From: Nocardia stercoris
Lineage (GTDB): Bacteria; Actinomycetota; Actinomycetes; Mycobacteriales; Mycobacteriaceae
DNA: 64,000 bases
Assembly: GCF_003696265.1 (NCBI RefSeq)
Contig: NZ_RFFH01000006.1
Location: 62,001-126,000 of the forward strand
Reading direction: 5' to 3'
Positions 8,257 through 16,304 of the stretch are shown here, in pieces. A program made the position numbers and the translations under genes. The stretch's first letter is position 1. Each line of letters opens with the position of its first letter. The notes beneath the pieces are model-generated. The model was not told the DNA's origin. It did no database searches and saw only the letters and a list, made by a program, of their open reading frames with translations.

Positions 8257-9078
8257 ATGAGCATCGCACCCGATCAGGGCCGGACCACAGCTTTACTGAC
8301 CAGTCAGTGGGAGGCGATCGCGCGCCTGGTCACAGACCTGGACGAGGATACGTGGCGTACCCCCGCCCCGTTGCCGGGCTGGACCGTATTCGACGTGGTC
8401 GCCCACATCGTCGGCACCGAATCCATGCTGCTGGGCATCCCCACGCCCGAGTCCGAATCGGACGTGACCGCACTCCCGCACGTGCGCAACGAGATCGGCG
8501 CCTTCAACGAGCTCTGGCTGGAGGCCCTGCGGCCGCTGTCCGGCGCCGAACTGCTGGCGCGCTACACCGACGTGGTCACGCGGCGCGCGGCGGCACTGAC
8601 CGCCATGGACGACGCGGCGTGGACGGAACCGGCGCAGTCCCCCATCGGCATCGTGCCCTACGGCCGGTTCATGGAGGTCCGGCTGTTCGACTGCTGGATG
8701 CACGAACGCGATATCGCCGACGCGCTCGGCGTCGCGATGGACGAGGACACCGACCGGGGCGCAACGGCTTTCGGCCAGCTGACCGCGACCCTGGGCCGCT
8801 CGATCGGCAAGGGCGCGCAGGCGCCGGACGGGTCCCGGATCACCGTCGAGCTGACCGGGCCGCTCGGCCGCACCCTGCACCTGGCGGTGGGCGGCCGCGC
8901 CGAACAGGTCGCCGAACTCGACGGGCCCGCGACCGTCACCCTCGCGATGCCAGCGGACCTGTTCGCCCGGCTGCGCGGCGGCCGCACCTCCGCGAGCGCC
9001 CGGACGGACGAGATCACGATCACCGGCGACACCGCACTGGGCGAACGGATCGTGGCCAACCTGGGCTTCACCATCTGA
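8257..9078 (+). CDS. Maleylpyruvate isomerase / DinB-like mycothiol-dependent enzyme family
   Basis: The 273-residue product has the N-terminal four-helix metal-binding domain: LTSQWEAIARLVTDLDEDTWRTPAPLPGWTVFDVVAHIVGTE, where GW and the His of VAHI are diagnostic, and a second His-containing part, FDCWMHERDIADALG (about 145-159). The C-terminal domain (about 185-273) resembles the SCP2-like lobe of this family. Such proteins are mycothiol-dependent isomerases or transferases in actinobacteria. Substrate unknown. It probably shares a transcript with the HIT gene and the peptidase gene 6 bp downstream. Confidence 0.82.
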   Translation: MSIAPDQGRTTALLTSQWEAIARLVTDLDEDTWRTPAPLPGWTVFDVVAHIVGTESMLLGIPTPESESDVTALPHVRNEIGAFNELWLEALRPLSGAELLARYTDVVTRRAAALTAMDDAAWTEPAQSPIGIVPYGRFMEVRLFDCWMHERDIADALGVAMDEDTDRGATAFGQLTATLGRSIGKGAQAPDGSRITVELTGPLGRTLHLAVGGRAEQVAELDGPATVTLAMPADLFARLRGGRTSASARTDEITITGDTALGERIVANLGFTI

Positions 9079-9084
9079 TCCGGG

Positions 9085-9735
9085 ATGCGATTGTTCCTGT
9101 CCAGCTACCGATTCGGCGACCACTACGACCGGTTCGCCGAACTGGCGGGCGGGCCGGGGCCGATCGCGGTGATCCCCAACGCCTGTGACGCCTGGCCACG
9201 AGCCTGGCAGGCCGCGGTGACCAGCGATCTGGTGCCGTTGCGCCGCCGAGGCTTCCGGCCGGAGGTGCTGGATCTGCGCGAATTCGCCGGGCGCGCAACG
9301 GAACTGGAACGCCGACTGCGCTCCTACCCTGCGGTGTGGGTGCGCGGCGGCAACACCTTCGTATTGCGCGCCCAATGTGCCCGCAGCGGAGCGGATCTCG
9401 TGCTGCCCGCGCTGCTCGCCGAGGACGCGCTGCTCTACGCCGGCTACAGCGCCGGCGCCTGCCTGCCGACCCCGGATCTGCACGGCTTGGAGAGCTCGGA
9501 CGACCCGGACGAGGTCTTGCCCACCTGTGGTGTCGAACCTCGGTGGGACGGACTGGGCTTGGTCGACCACCGCATCGTGCCCCACGTCGATTCGCCCGGT
9601 ACGGATCCCGACGGTCACGGCACGCGGCTGGCGGCCGAGTTCCGCGCCCGGGGCATCCCGCACTGGGCTCTGACCGACGCCGACGCGGTGGTCGTGGACG
9701 GCGCGCGAACCGACGTGCTGGCTGCACGGAACTGA
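9085..9735 (+). CDS. Peptidase E-like (S51) serine peptidase
   Basis: The 216-residue product follows the S51 dipeptidase E pattern: an N-terminal LSSYRFGDHYDRF, the strand IAVIPNACD, VWVRGGNTFVLR, the nucleophile elbow YAGYSAGAC with Ser122, and a late DHRIVPHVDSPG containing the likely catalytic His. The family cleaves Asp-X dipeptides; relatives act on cyanophycin. Start ATG 9085 lies 6 bp after the previous stop, so the two genes are co-transcribed. Confidence 0.85.
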   Translation: MRLFLSSYRFGDHYDRFAELAGGPGPIAVIPNACDAWPRAWQAAVTSDLVPLRRRGFRPEVLDLREFAGRATELERRLRSYPAVWVRGGNTFVLRAQCARSGADLVLPALLAEDALLYAGYSAGACLPTPDLHGLESSDDPDEVLPTCGVEPRWDGLGLVDHRIVPHVDSPGTDPDGHGTRLAAEFRARGIPHWALTDADAVVVDGARTDVLAARN

Positions 9736-10016
9736 GCGGAGCGCGCGGCGCCCGAATCCGGCCCGACCGGGCGTCGTCGCGCGCACACCGCGATCTCGCG
9801 GGCCGAGACCCACGCCGTCCGGACCGCCCGGAGACCAATTTGTTTCTGGCACCGAAATACCCCGTCCGATTTTCGGCACACGACATCAGGGCGCCGTGAC
9901 GGGAATACCGCAATCCAATTTCCTCGCCTTACTGACAAATTCAGGTTGTGAATCGCGCATTTCCCGATCGCCGAAACCGCCGAGTGGAGTCCGATTTTCG
10001 CCATAGGATACGCGGC

Positions 10017-10967
10017 ATGGAGGTTCACACCCGGCAGTTGCAGTACTTCATAGCGGTAGCCGAGGAGCTCAGCTTCACCCGGGCGGCCCAGCGTCTTCAC
10101 GTATCCCAGCAGGGCCTGAGCGCGCAGATCAAACAGCTGGAACACGTGATGGATGTGGTCCTGTTCTCCCGCACCACGCGCTATGTCGAACTGACCGCCG
10201 CCGGCGAGGTTTTTCTCCGGGACGTCCGGGGCACGCTGAACAGCCTGGACGCCGCCGTACAGCGGGCGCGAGCCACCCACCGCGGCCAGCAGGACCGGCT
10301 GGTGCTCGGCGCGCTGGAGGGTGCGGCGCTGACGCTGACCGAGCCGATCCTGTCGACGTTCCGGGAGCAGCATCCGGGCGTCACAGTGGAACTGCGCCAG
10401 TTCACCTACCAGGACCCGTCGGCCGGCCTCAGCACCGGCGCGGTGGACGTGGCGTTCACGCGGCGGCCGTTCGTCGACGACGGGGTTCGGTTCGAATCGC
10501 TGTTCGCCGAACCGCTGATGGTGATGGTGCCCTCCAGTCACCGGCTGGCCGGGCGCACCGAGGTGTTCGCCCGGGATCTGCTGGGCGAACCGCTGCTCGG
10601 CGCGGTCACGACCGACCCGGTCTGGAATGCGTTCTGGGAATTGACCGACCACCGCAACGGTGTTCCCGCGCCGGTGGTGTCACGGTCCAATTCGCTGCTC
10701 GAGGAATTGCACAAGGTGGCCACCGGCGTCGGCATCGTGCTCACGGTGGCGTGCGCCCGATGGATTCCGTTTCCCGGAATTCGATTGGTGCCCATTGCCG
10801 ACGTGCCGCCGAACGAGGTGGCGGTCGGGTGGCGCGGCAGCCACGAAACACCCCTGGTCCGGTCGTTCGTCCAGGTCGCACGCTCGATCCGGGATGCGCA
10901 TCCCGAGCTGGTCGAGCAACTACAGAAGCCCGATTTCACGGACTGCACGGTACCGCCGCACCTGTAA
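10017..10967 (+). CDS. LysR-family transcriptional regulator
   Basis: The 316-residue product has the LysR winged helix at residues 1-65 (RQLQYFIAVAEELSFTRAAQRLHVSQQGLSAQIKQLE, cut here by the usual QQGLS recognition helix) and a periplasmic-binding-like effector domain from about 90 (RLVLGALEGAALTL...VTVELRQFTYQDPSAGLSTGAVDVAFTRRP). Start is the ATG at 10017; a start at 9948 would add 23 unconserved residues. No divergent target gene lies upstream; the nearest candidate target is the peptide gene at 11149. Confidence 0.9.
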   Translation: MEVHTRQLQYFIAVAEELSFTRAAQRLHVSQQGLSAQIKQLEHVMDVVLFSRTTRYVELTAAGEVFLRDVRGTLNSLDAAVQRARATHRGQQDRLVLGALEGAALTLTEPILSTFREQHPGVTVELRQFTYQDPSAGLSTGAVDVAFTRRPFVDDGVRFESLFAEPLMVMVPSSHRLAGRTEVFARDLLGEPLLGAVTTDPVWNAFWELTDHRNGVPAPVVSRSNSLLEELHKVATGVGIVLTVACARWIPFPGIRLVPIADVPPNEVAVGWRGSHETPLVRSFVQVARSIRDAHPELVEQLQKPDFTDCTVPPHL

Positions 10968-10975
10968 CTCTCGTT

Positions 10976-10994
10976 CGACAACAAAATGTTGTCG
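10976..10994 (+). terminator. Small hairpin after the LysR gene
   Basis: CGACAAC and GTTGTCG form a 7-bp stem around AAAAT, 9 bp after the stop codon. No T-run follows, so it may be a weak terminator or an operator. Confidence 0.4.
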
Positions 10995-11001
10995 CTGCCC
11001 A

Positions 11002-11046
11002 GAAAACAGTGGTTTCTCTTCCATTTCCCTCCGCCCTACTGTTTTC
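11002..11046. promoter_or_regulatory. Widely spaced inverted repeat upstream of the peptide gene
   Basis: GAAAACAGT (11002-11010) and ACTGTTTTC (11038-11046) are exact inverted repeats with 27 bases between them, about 100 bp before the 28-residue gene. The wide spacing would suit two half-sites for a dimeric or tetrameric regulator such as the LysR protein encoded just upstream. Confidence 0.35.
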
Positions 11047-11148
11047 GGGGTGAGCAGCGGCGCTCACGACAGCGGCGAACTCGTGCCTCCGATATTCGGG
11101 CCGGAGCTCGATATTCGCCGATGTAAGTTCGAACGAAGGAGAAACACG

Positions 11149-11235
11149 ATGGGTTCCGTGGAACAGATGCTGCTGCAGGCCCTGCTCAGCCAGCTGACGA
11201 AGTCGCTGAGCGGCGCCGCCGGCAGCCACGCCTGA
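11149..11235 (+). CDS. 28-residue amphipathic peptide
   Basis: A very short gene with a convincing ribosome binding site: AAGGAG ends about eight bases before the ATG at 11149 and the stop is TGA at 11233-11235. The product, MGSVEQMLLQALLSQLTKS followed by LSGAAGSHA, has large hydrophobic residues at positions 4, 8/9, 12/13, 16 and 20, the spacing of an amphipathic helix, with a flexible Gly/Ala/Ser tail. It has no signal peptide. Its first four residues, MGSV, match those of the small protein at 13654-13854. Function unknown; a surface-active or regulatory peptide is only a guess. Confidence 0.6.
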   Translation: MGSVEQMLLQALLSQLTKSLSGAAGSHA

Positions 11236-11382
11236 CCGGTCGCGATGAGCAGCCGCCGCACCCCTCCCATGTGGTCATCATCCCGGGGTGCGGCGGGCTC
11301 GCACAGCGTCGCGCTCGCCGCCGCGAGAGCACGTACGCTACGTACCCGAACCTTCTTGCATTCGATTCTATTGCGCGGCAGT

Positions 11383-11964
11383 CTATTTCGGCGCGAGCAT
11401 GCGTCGGGCGGCGTCCTTGATCACGGAACGCTGCCGGTCCGGGCTCCAGTCGGGGCCCACGGCGAACCGCAGCACCTGCGGAACCGCGTTGGGGTAGGTG
11501 ACCAGGCTCAGCAGCAGGATCAGCACCTGCTCCGGCGGTAGGTCGGCGCGGATGAGGCCGCGGCGCTGCGCGTCGGCGATCTTGCCCGACTTGGCCGCGT
11601 AGCGCGCCACCCGGTACTCCGCCGCGGTCTCGGATTCGGGGCCGATCTCCAGGGCTTCCCACAGGGTGAGCCGCAGAAATTCCGGGTGGTCCCGGAGGTA
11701 GTCGAGGTGGCCGTCGAGCCAGGCGTCGAGGTCCTCGATATCGATACTGACCGCGGCCGCGACCTCCTGGACGGCGCGTTCCAGCACCTGCTCGAACAGC
11801 TGCTGCTTGTCGCCGAAATACGCATAGATCAGCTGCTTGTTGGCCTTGGCGGCCTTGGCGATCCGGTCGATCCGCGCACCCGCGATGCCGAAGCCGGCGA
11901 ACTCGGCCGTGGCGGCGGCGAAGATGCGCGCCTTGGTGGCCTCGGGATCGCGGGTCGCGGACAT
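11383..11964 (-). CDS. TetR-family repressor of the adjacent efflux gene
   Basis: The 193-residue product has a TetR N-terminal helix-turn-helix (about 10-57: ARIFAAATAEFAGFGIAGARI...KANKQLIYAYFGDKQQLF) and a helical effector domain. It is divergent from the DHA2 efflux gene with 131 bp between them, and that gap holds two copies of a palindromic site. The usual arrangement is repression of both genes, relieved by an exported compound. Start ATG 11964. Confidence 0.9.
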   Translation of the reverse strand: MSATRDPEATKARIFAAATAEFAGFGIAGARIDRIAKAAKANKQLIYAYFGDKQQLFEQVLERAVQEVAAAVSIDIEDLDAWLDGHLDYLRDHPEFLRLTLWEALEIGPESETAAEYRVARYAAKSGKIADAQRRGLIRADLPPEQVLILLLSLVTYPNAVPQVLRFAVGPDWSPDRQRSVIKDAARRMLAPK

Positions 11965-11970
11965 TCGACG

Positions 11971-11994
11971 ATGGTAACCAACTATCCGGTTGAC
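11971..11994. promoter_or_regulatory. TetR operator, copy 1
   Basis: Matches the consensus GGTAACYAACTAnnYGGTTG shared with the copy at 12021-12044. It lies 7 bp upstream of the tetR start codon, a position suited to autorepression. Confidence 0.6.
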
Positions 11995-12020
11995 AACGGC
12001 CGGGGCGGCGCTGGAATATC

Positions 12021-12044
12021 TCCAACCAACTAGTTAGTTACCTT
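12021..12044. promoter_or_regulatory. TetR operator, copy 2
   Basis: On the minus strand it reads GGTAACTAACTAGTTGGTTG, the same site as copy 1 in opposite orientation. Its core AACYAACTAGTTRGTT is a near-perfect 16-bp palindrome. It lies 52 bp before the efflux gene. Confidence 0.65.
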
Positions 12045-12095
12045 CTTCGAGGTGCAGCGCCGCACCGAAACACCCGCGACCGCACGGAGATCGCC

Positions 12096-13547
12096 ATGTC
12101 AGTCCTCCAGACCCGCACCCACCCAACGACTCCGACCCCACCCGCCCCCTACCCCGACCGCTGGCGGGTCCTGCCGGTGATCCTGTCGGCGATGTTCATG
12201 GCGATGTTCGACTGGTTCGTGGTCAACGTGGCCGCGTCCTCGCTCCAGCACGACCTGCACGCCGGGCAGGCCGCCCTCGAAATGATCATCGGCGGTTACG
12301 GATTCGCCTACGCCTCGGCCCTGATCACCGGCGGCCGGCTGGGCGACCTGTACGGCTACCGCACCCTGTTCGTGCTCGGCATGCTGAGCTTCGGATTCGC
12401 CTCGCTGCTCTGCGGATTGGCCTCCGGCGCCTGGATGCTGGTGGCCTTCCGCATCCTGCAGGGCGCGACCGCGGCCCTGATGGTGCCGCAGCTGCTGGCC
12501 CTGATCAACACCCTGTTCCCGGTCACCGAACGGCCCAGGGCGATGGCGGCTTTCGGCGCCACCATCGGGCTGGGCGCGGTGTCGGGCCAGGTGCTGGGCG
12601 GCGTACTGCTCGACGCCGACCTGTTCGGCTGGGGCTGGCGCACCATCTTCTACATCAACGTTCCGATCGCCGCGGTGGCCGCGCTGCTGGCCGCGCGCTG
12701 GCTGCCCGCCCAGCGCGCACCCGAACGCCCGAGCCTGGATCCCATCGGCGCCCTGGGCATCTCGACGGCGCTGGCCGCGCTGCTGGTTCCGATCACGGTC
12801 GGCCGCAGCACGGGCTGGCCGCTGTGGACCTGGGTGAGTGCGGCCGCGTCGGTTCCGCTGTTGGCGCTCGTGCTGCGCTACGAGCGGCGCCTCGCCGCCC
12901 GGGGTGGGCGGCCGGTGCTGGACACAGCCATGATCCGCGAGCGGGTATTCGGCGCCGGGATGGTCATCTCGGGCGGCTACCTGGCCTTCTTCGCCGGATT
13001 CATGCTGTGCCTGACCCTGCTCCTGCAGGACGGCCTGCATCTGACACCGCTGCGGGCCGGGCTCACCTTCGCCCCGCTGGGCATCTGTTTCGCGAGTTCG
13101 TCGCTGCTGCTCGCCCGCCGGGTCGCGGCCCGGTTCGGCAACCGGGTGATCGTGATCGGCACCCTCACCTCGCTCACCGGGACCGTGCTGACGCTCGGGG
13201 TGCTACTGGCCGCCGGACCCGGAATCACCGCCTGGGCACTGGTTCCCGGCATGATGATCGTCGGTCTCGGCAACGGGATGACCATTCCCTCGGCACTGGG
13301 CGCGGTGCTGTCGTCGGGTATCCGCCCGGAACAGGCGGGCATGGCGGCCGGCGCGCTCACCACCGCCCAGCAGTTCGGTAATGCGGTGGGCGCCACGGTG
13401 ATCGGCACCATTTTCTTCTCGGTTCTCGGAACCGCTACCGCCACCGGTGATTACGTGACGGCCATGGCCGCCGCGACGGCGGCCGGTCTGGTGATCCTGG
13501 CCGTGGTGCTCGCCGCGGCCTGGGCTCTGCCGCGCCACGCCGCGTGA
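12096..13547 (+). CDS. DHA2 (EmrB/QacA) family drug efflux transporter
   Basis: The 483-residue product has 14 hydrophobic segments, the number typical of DHA2 exporters. The first helix holds LSAMFMAMFDWFVVNVAASSL, the motif A region is ALITGGRLGDLYGYRTLF, and motif C is GLGAVSGQVLGGVLL. Such proteins export drugs or siderophore-like metabolites using the proton gradient. It is controlled, by inference, by the divergent TetR gene. Confidence 0.92.
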   Translation: MSVLQTRTHPTTPTPPAPYPDRWRVLPVILSAMFMAMFDWFVVNVAASSLQHDLHAGQAALEMIIGGYGFAYASALITGGRLGDLYGYRTLFVLGMLSFGFASLLCGLASGAWMLVAFRILQGATAALMVPQLLALINTLFPVTERPRAMAAFGATIGLGAVSGQVLGGVLLDADLFGWGWRTIFYINVPIAAVAALLAARWLPAQRAPERPSLDPIGALGISTALAALLVPITVGRSTGWPLWTWVSAAASVPLLALVLRYERRLAARGGRPVLDTAMIRERVFGAGMVISGGYLAFFAGFMLCLTLLLQDGLHLTPLRAGLTFAPLGICFASSSLLLARRVAARFGNRVIVIGTLTSLTGTVLTLGVLLAAGPGITAWALVPGMMIVGLGNGMTIPSALGAVLSSGIRPEQAGMAAGALTTAQQFGNAVGATVIGTIFFSVLGTATATGDYVTAMAAATAAGLVILAVVLAAAWALPRHAA

Positions 13548-13581
13548 ACGCGACACCGCGCCCGGCCGCAGGCGCGGACGG

Positions 13582-13602
13582 GCGCGGTGCAGTGAACCGC
13601 GC
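13582..13602. terminator. Hairpin between convergent genes
   Basis: GCGCGGT and ACCGCGC form a 7-bp stem with a 7-base loop, 34 bp after the efflux stop and 51 bp after the stop of the convergent small gene. There is no T-run. Confidence 0.4.
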
Positions 13603-13653
13603 GCTACCGCCGAACCGAAGAGTGTGCAGAAGCTCCGGCGGCTACGCGGAGGC

Positions 13654-13854
13654 TCAGGACAGCGCGAGCGGGGTGGACGACAGTCCGCCGACCACGCCGA
13701 GCGCACCCGCGCTCTGGCTGATCAGCAGGCTGCCGACGGCGGAGCCCGCGCCGGTCAGCGCGCTGGAACCGGCGTCCGCGCCGGTCACCAGGGCCTGCAG
13801 GCCGTTGCTGGTGAGGAGGATTCCGAGATTGGTGAAGGTGGCGACAGAGCCCAT
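13654..13854 (-). CDS. Small Ala/Gly/Ser-rich hydrophobic protein, MGSV family
   Basis: The 66-residue product starts MGSVATFTNLGILLTSNGL and ends GVVGGLSSTPLALS. It is rich in Gly, Ala, Ser, Leu and Thr, has no charged residue apart from one Asp, and has no clear signal peptide. AAGGAAA lies about eight bases before the ATG at 13854, supporting expression. It follows the gene at 13935-14093 by 80 bp on the same strand, so the two are probably co-transcribed. The segment GSSALTGAGSAVGSLLISQSAG loosely recalls the TGSAxIDGAAALLLSPxS segment of the secreted proteins at 17-19 kb. Function unknown. Confidence 0.6.
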   Translation of the reverse strand: MGSVATFTNLGILLTSNGLQALVTGADAGSSALTGAGSAVGSLLISQSAGALGVVGGLSSTPLALS

Positions 13855-13934
13855 TGTCAATTTCCTTGCTTGTTTGGAACAGGTATCGGGTCGGTGATCG
13901 CGGGCCGCGAACGCACCGGCGTTCGCGCGATCGT

Positions 13935-14093
13935 TCAGGAGGCCGAGGCGCTGCCGGTGAAGAAGGCGCGGCCCACGCCGGACACCGAACCGGCCAGCGT
14001 GGCCAGAAGCAGAGTGACGGTGCCGGAGGCACCGTCGACCAGGGTGGCGCTGGCGGGCGCGATCGCATCCGCCGAGGTCGGGTTGGTGATCAT
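13935..14093 (-). CDS. Small Ala/Ser/Thr-rich protein
   Basis: The 52-residue product begins MITNPTSADAIAPASATLVDG, continues with a hydrophobic stretch GTVTLLLATLAGSVSGVG and ends FFTGSASAS. AGGAAG lies about seven bases before the ATG at 14093. It has two acidic residues, one basic residue and no signal peptide. It is the promoter-proximal gene of a two-gene unit with the 66-residue protein. The family is not recognised. Confidence 0.55.
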   Translation of the reverse strand: MITNPTSADAIAPASATLVDGASGTVTLLLATLAGSVSGVGRAFFTGSASAS

Positions 14094-14515
14094 TCTGTTC
14101 TTCCTCACTTTTTCGGGTCGGCCGATCGACGCGGATCGGCCACACACTGCGCGCGGGCGGGCCCGTTGCCGCCGGGGCCGAGGTACGGCCACGGTCGGTA
14201 TTCGCCCTCCCGCATACCCCGATTCCAGCCATCTGAAGTATTTGCATTTCAGATTTGCCCACACCACTGGCGGTAGCCGATGCGGACCCGGAGAGAAGCG
14301 ACCCGCCGCGATCATCCCATGAATTTTTCGACAGACCGGGGCGGGAGGCATCCCGGCCCGGAGTGGCGGTCGCCCACCACCCCGATCCTCGAGATGGTCC
14401 CACCCTAGTCATCCCATGACTTGTAGTACATGGTTTCTTGCTAATCGATGCGGCAACGGCAGATGCGTTCCGCATACATTTCAGCTATCAGTCAGCAATG
14501 ACGCTCGCGGGCGAG
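14094..14515. other. Long intergenic region upstream of the small-protein pair
   Basis: About 420 bp without a supported gene on either strand. It presumably carries the promoter of the two small genes. A local AT-rich stretch lies near 14236-14262. ATCATCCCATGA (14311-14322) recurs as GTCATCCCATGA near 14408-14419. ATGCG-TTC-CGCAT (about 14463-14475) is a short dyad just beyond the GroES-like gene. None can be assigned a function. Confidence 0.5.
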
Positions 14516-14836
14516 CTAGAGGTAGAGGCCGGTACCGTGCTCGGGACGCTCGTTGGCGACCGCGTGCAGGTCACGCTCGCGCATCACCAGATACGCGTGC
14601 CCCTGCACCTCGACCTCGAACTGCTCCTCGGCATTGAACAGGACCCGGTCCCCCAGGCTCACCGCCCGCACATGCGAACCAACCCCGCACACCTCGCCCC
14701 AGGTCAGGCGCTTGGCCACCTGCGCGGTCGCGGGAATGAGAATGCCGCCCGTGCTCCGCCGCTCGCCGGCCTCCTGGGACACGCGAACCATGACCCGGTC
14801 GTGCAACATCTGGATTTCGAGCTTGGGATCCGACAC
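14516..14836 (-). CDS. GroES-like (Cpn10 fold) protein
   Basis: The 106-residue product has the Cpn10 pattern: LHDRVMVRVSQEAGERRSTGGILIPATAQ (mobile-loop region), then WGEVCGVGSHVRAVSLGDRVLFNAEEQFEVEVQGHAYLVMRERDLHAV. It is a divergent paralogue and not the main GroES, because it lacks the classical N-terminus and stands alone without groEL. It may assist a client oxidoreductase or bind a Cpn60 paralogue. It is divergent from the FAD-oxidase gene with only 54 bp between start codons. Confidence 0.82.
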   Translation of the reverse strand: MSDPKLEIQMLHDRVMVRVSQEAGERRSTGGILIPATAQVAKRLTWGEVCGVGSHVRAVSLGDRVLFNAEEQFEVEVQGHAYLVMRERDLHAVANERPEHGTGLYL

Positions 14837-14890
14837 CGCGGCAGTCTACTGCGGGCCGCATACCGCCCGGACCCGCAGTAGGTTCGTAGC

Positions 14891-16249
14891 GTGGACCTGA
14901 AGACCCTGGAAGACCGGCTCCCCGCCGGAACCGTCGTCACCGATCCCGACATTCTGGCCGGTTACCGGCAGGATCGCGCCCTCGACCCCGCCGCCGGCAC
15001 GCCACTGGCACTGGTCCGGCCGCAGACCACCGCCGAGGTGTCGGCCGTCCTGCGCTGGGCCTCGCAGCACGGGGTGCCGGTGGTGCCGCGCGGCGCCGGG
15101 ACCGGGCTGTCCGGCGGCGCGACCGCGCAGGACGGCGCCCTGCTGCTGAGCACCGAGCGGATGCGCGCGATCACCATCGACCCGGTCACCCGGACCGCGG
15201 TGACCCAGCCGGGCCTGCTGAACGCCGAGGTCAAGCGCGCGGCCGCAGCCGAGGGCCTGTGGTATCCGCCGGACCCGTCGTCGTTCGAGATCTGTTCCAT
15301 CGGCGGCAACGCCGCCACCAACGCCGGCGGCCTGTGCTGCGTGAAGTACGGCGTCACAACCGATTACATCCTCGGGCTGGAGGTGGTACTCGCCGACGGC
15401 ACGGTGGTCCGGCTCGGCGGCCCGCGATTGAAGGACTCCGCCGGGCTCTCGCTGACCAAGCTCTTCGTCGGCAGCGAGGGCACCCTCGGCGTCATCACCG
15501 AACTCACGCTGCGGCTGCTGCCCGCCCAGCCGCCCCAGGCCACGGTCGTCGCGAGCTTCCCGACGGTGGAAAGCGCCGGCGCGGCCATCCTCGCCGTCAC
15601 CGGGCAGCTGCGGCCGTCGATGCTGGAATTCATGGACGCGGTCGCGATCGGCGCGGTCGAAGACGAGCTGCGTATGGGCCTGGACCGGTCCGCCGCCGCC
15701 CTGCTGGTCGCCCGCTCGGACGCGCCCGGTGAATTCGCCGCCGCCGAAGCGGCCGTCATCGAGGCCGCCTGCACCGAGGCGGGCGCCACCGAGGTGTTCC
15801 GCACGCTGGATCCCGAAGAGGGCGAGGCGTTCTGCGCGGCCCGGCGCTTCGCGATCCCCGCGGTCGAACGCAAGGGACCGCTGCTGCTCGAGGACGTCGG
15901 CGTGCCGCTGCCCCGGCTCACCGAGCTGGTCACTGGGATCGCGGAGATCGCGCGGCGGCGGGACGTGCTGGTGTCGGTGATCGCGCACGCCGGCGACGGC
16001 AACACCCACCCGCTGATCGTCCACGACCCGAACGATCCGGACGAGACCGCCAGGGCCAACCAGGCGTTCGGCGAGATCATGGACCTGGCCATCGCGCTCG
16101 GCGGCACCATCACCGGTGAACACGGCGTGGGCCGGCTCAAGAAGGCCTGGCTGCCCGATCAGCTGGGCCCCGACGTGATGGCCCTGACCCAGCGCATCAA
16201 GGACGCCCTGGACCCGGCCGGGATTCTCAATCCCGGCGCGGTGCTGTAA
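14891..16249 (+). CDS. FAD-linked oxidase, glycolate/D-lactate dehydrogenase (GlcD) family
   Basis: The 452-residue product has a PCMH-type FAD-binding domain (about 35-215) with LVRPQTTAEVSAVLRWASQHGVPVVPRGAGTGLSGGAT. The C-terminal FAD-oxidase domain contains IAHAGDGNTHPLI (metal-binding His) and GEHGVGRLKKAWL. The family oxidises D-2-hydroxy acids such as glycolate or D-lactate. No GlcE/GlcF partner or Fe-S protein is adjacent, so it may act alone. Start GTG 14891. Its divergent neighbour is a GroES-like protein. Confidence 0.88.
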   Translation: MDLKTLEDRLPAGTVVTDPDILAGYRQDRALDPAAGTPLALVRPQTTAEVSAVLRWASQHGVPVVPRGAGTGLSGGATAQDGALLLSTERMRAITIDPVTRTAVTQPGLLNAEVKRAAAAEGLWYPPDPSSFEICSIGGNAATNAGGLCCVKYGVTTDYILGLEVVLADGTVVRLGGPRLKDSAGLSLTKLFVGSEGTLGVITELTLRLLPAQPPQATVVASFPTVESAGAAILAVTGQLRPSMLEFMDAVAIGAVEDELRMGLDRSAAALLVARSDAPGEFAAAEAAVIEAACTEAGATEVFRTLDPEEGEAFCAARRFAIPAVERKGPLLLEDVGVPLPRLTELVTGIAEIARRRDVLVSVIAHAGDGNTHPLIVHDPNDPDETARANQAFGEIMDLAIALGGTITGEHGVGRLKKAWLPDQLGPDVMALTQRIKDALDPAGILNPGAVL

Positions 16250-16304
16250 CAATTCTCACCCAGGGCCACGGATGTATTCCGCGGCCGAAGGAGTTGGACC
16301 GGAC

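Noticed and set aside
8293..8310. ACTGAC-CA-GTCAGT palindrome near the start of the maleylpyruvate isomerase-like gene
   Set aside because: It has the form of an operator but lies inside the coding region at codons about 13-18 and encodes a normal part of the domain. No promoter context; kept only as a coincidence.
13624..14322. Longer plus-strand frames opposite the two small genes
   Set aside because: They lack ribosome binding sites and are Arg/Gly-rich; the minus-strand small genes have proper sites and plausible products.
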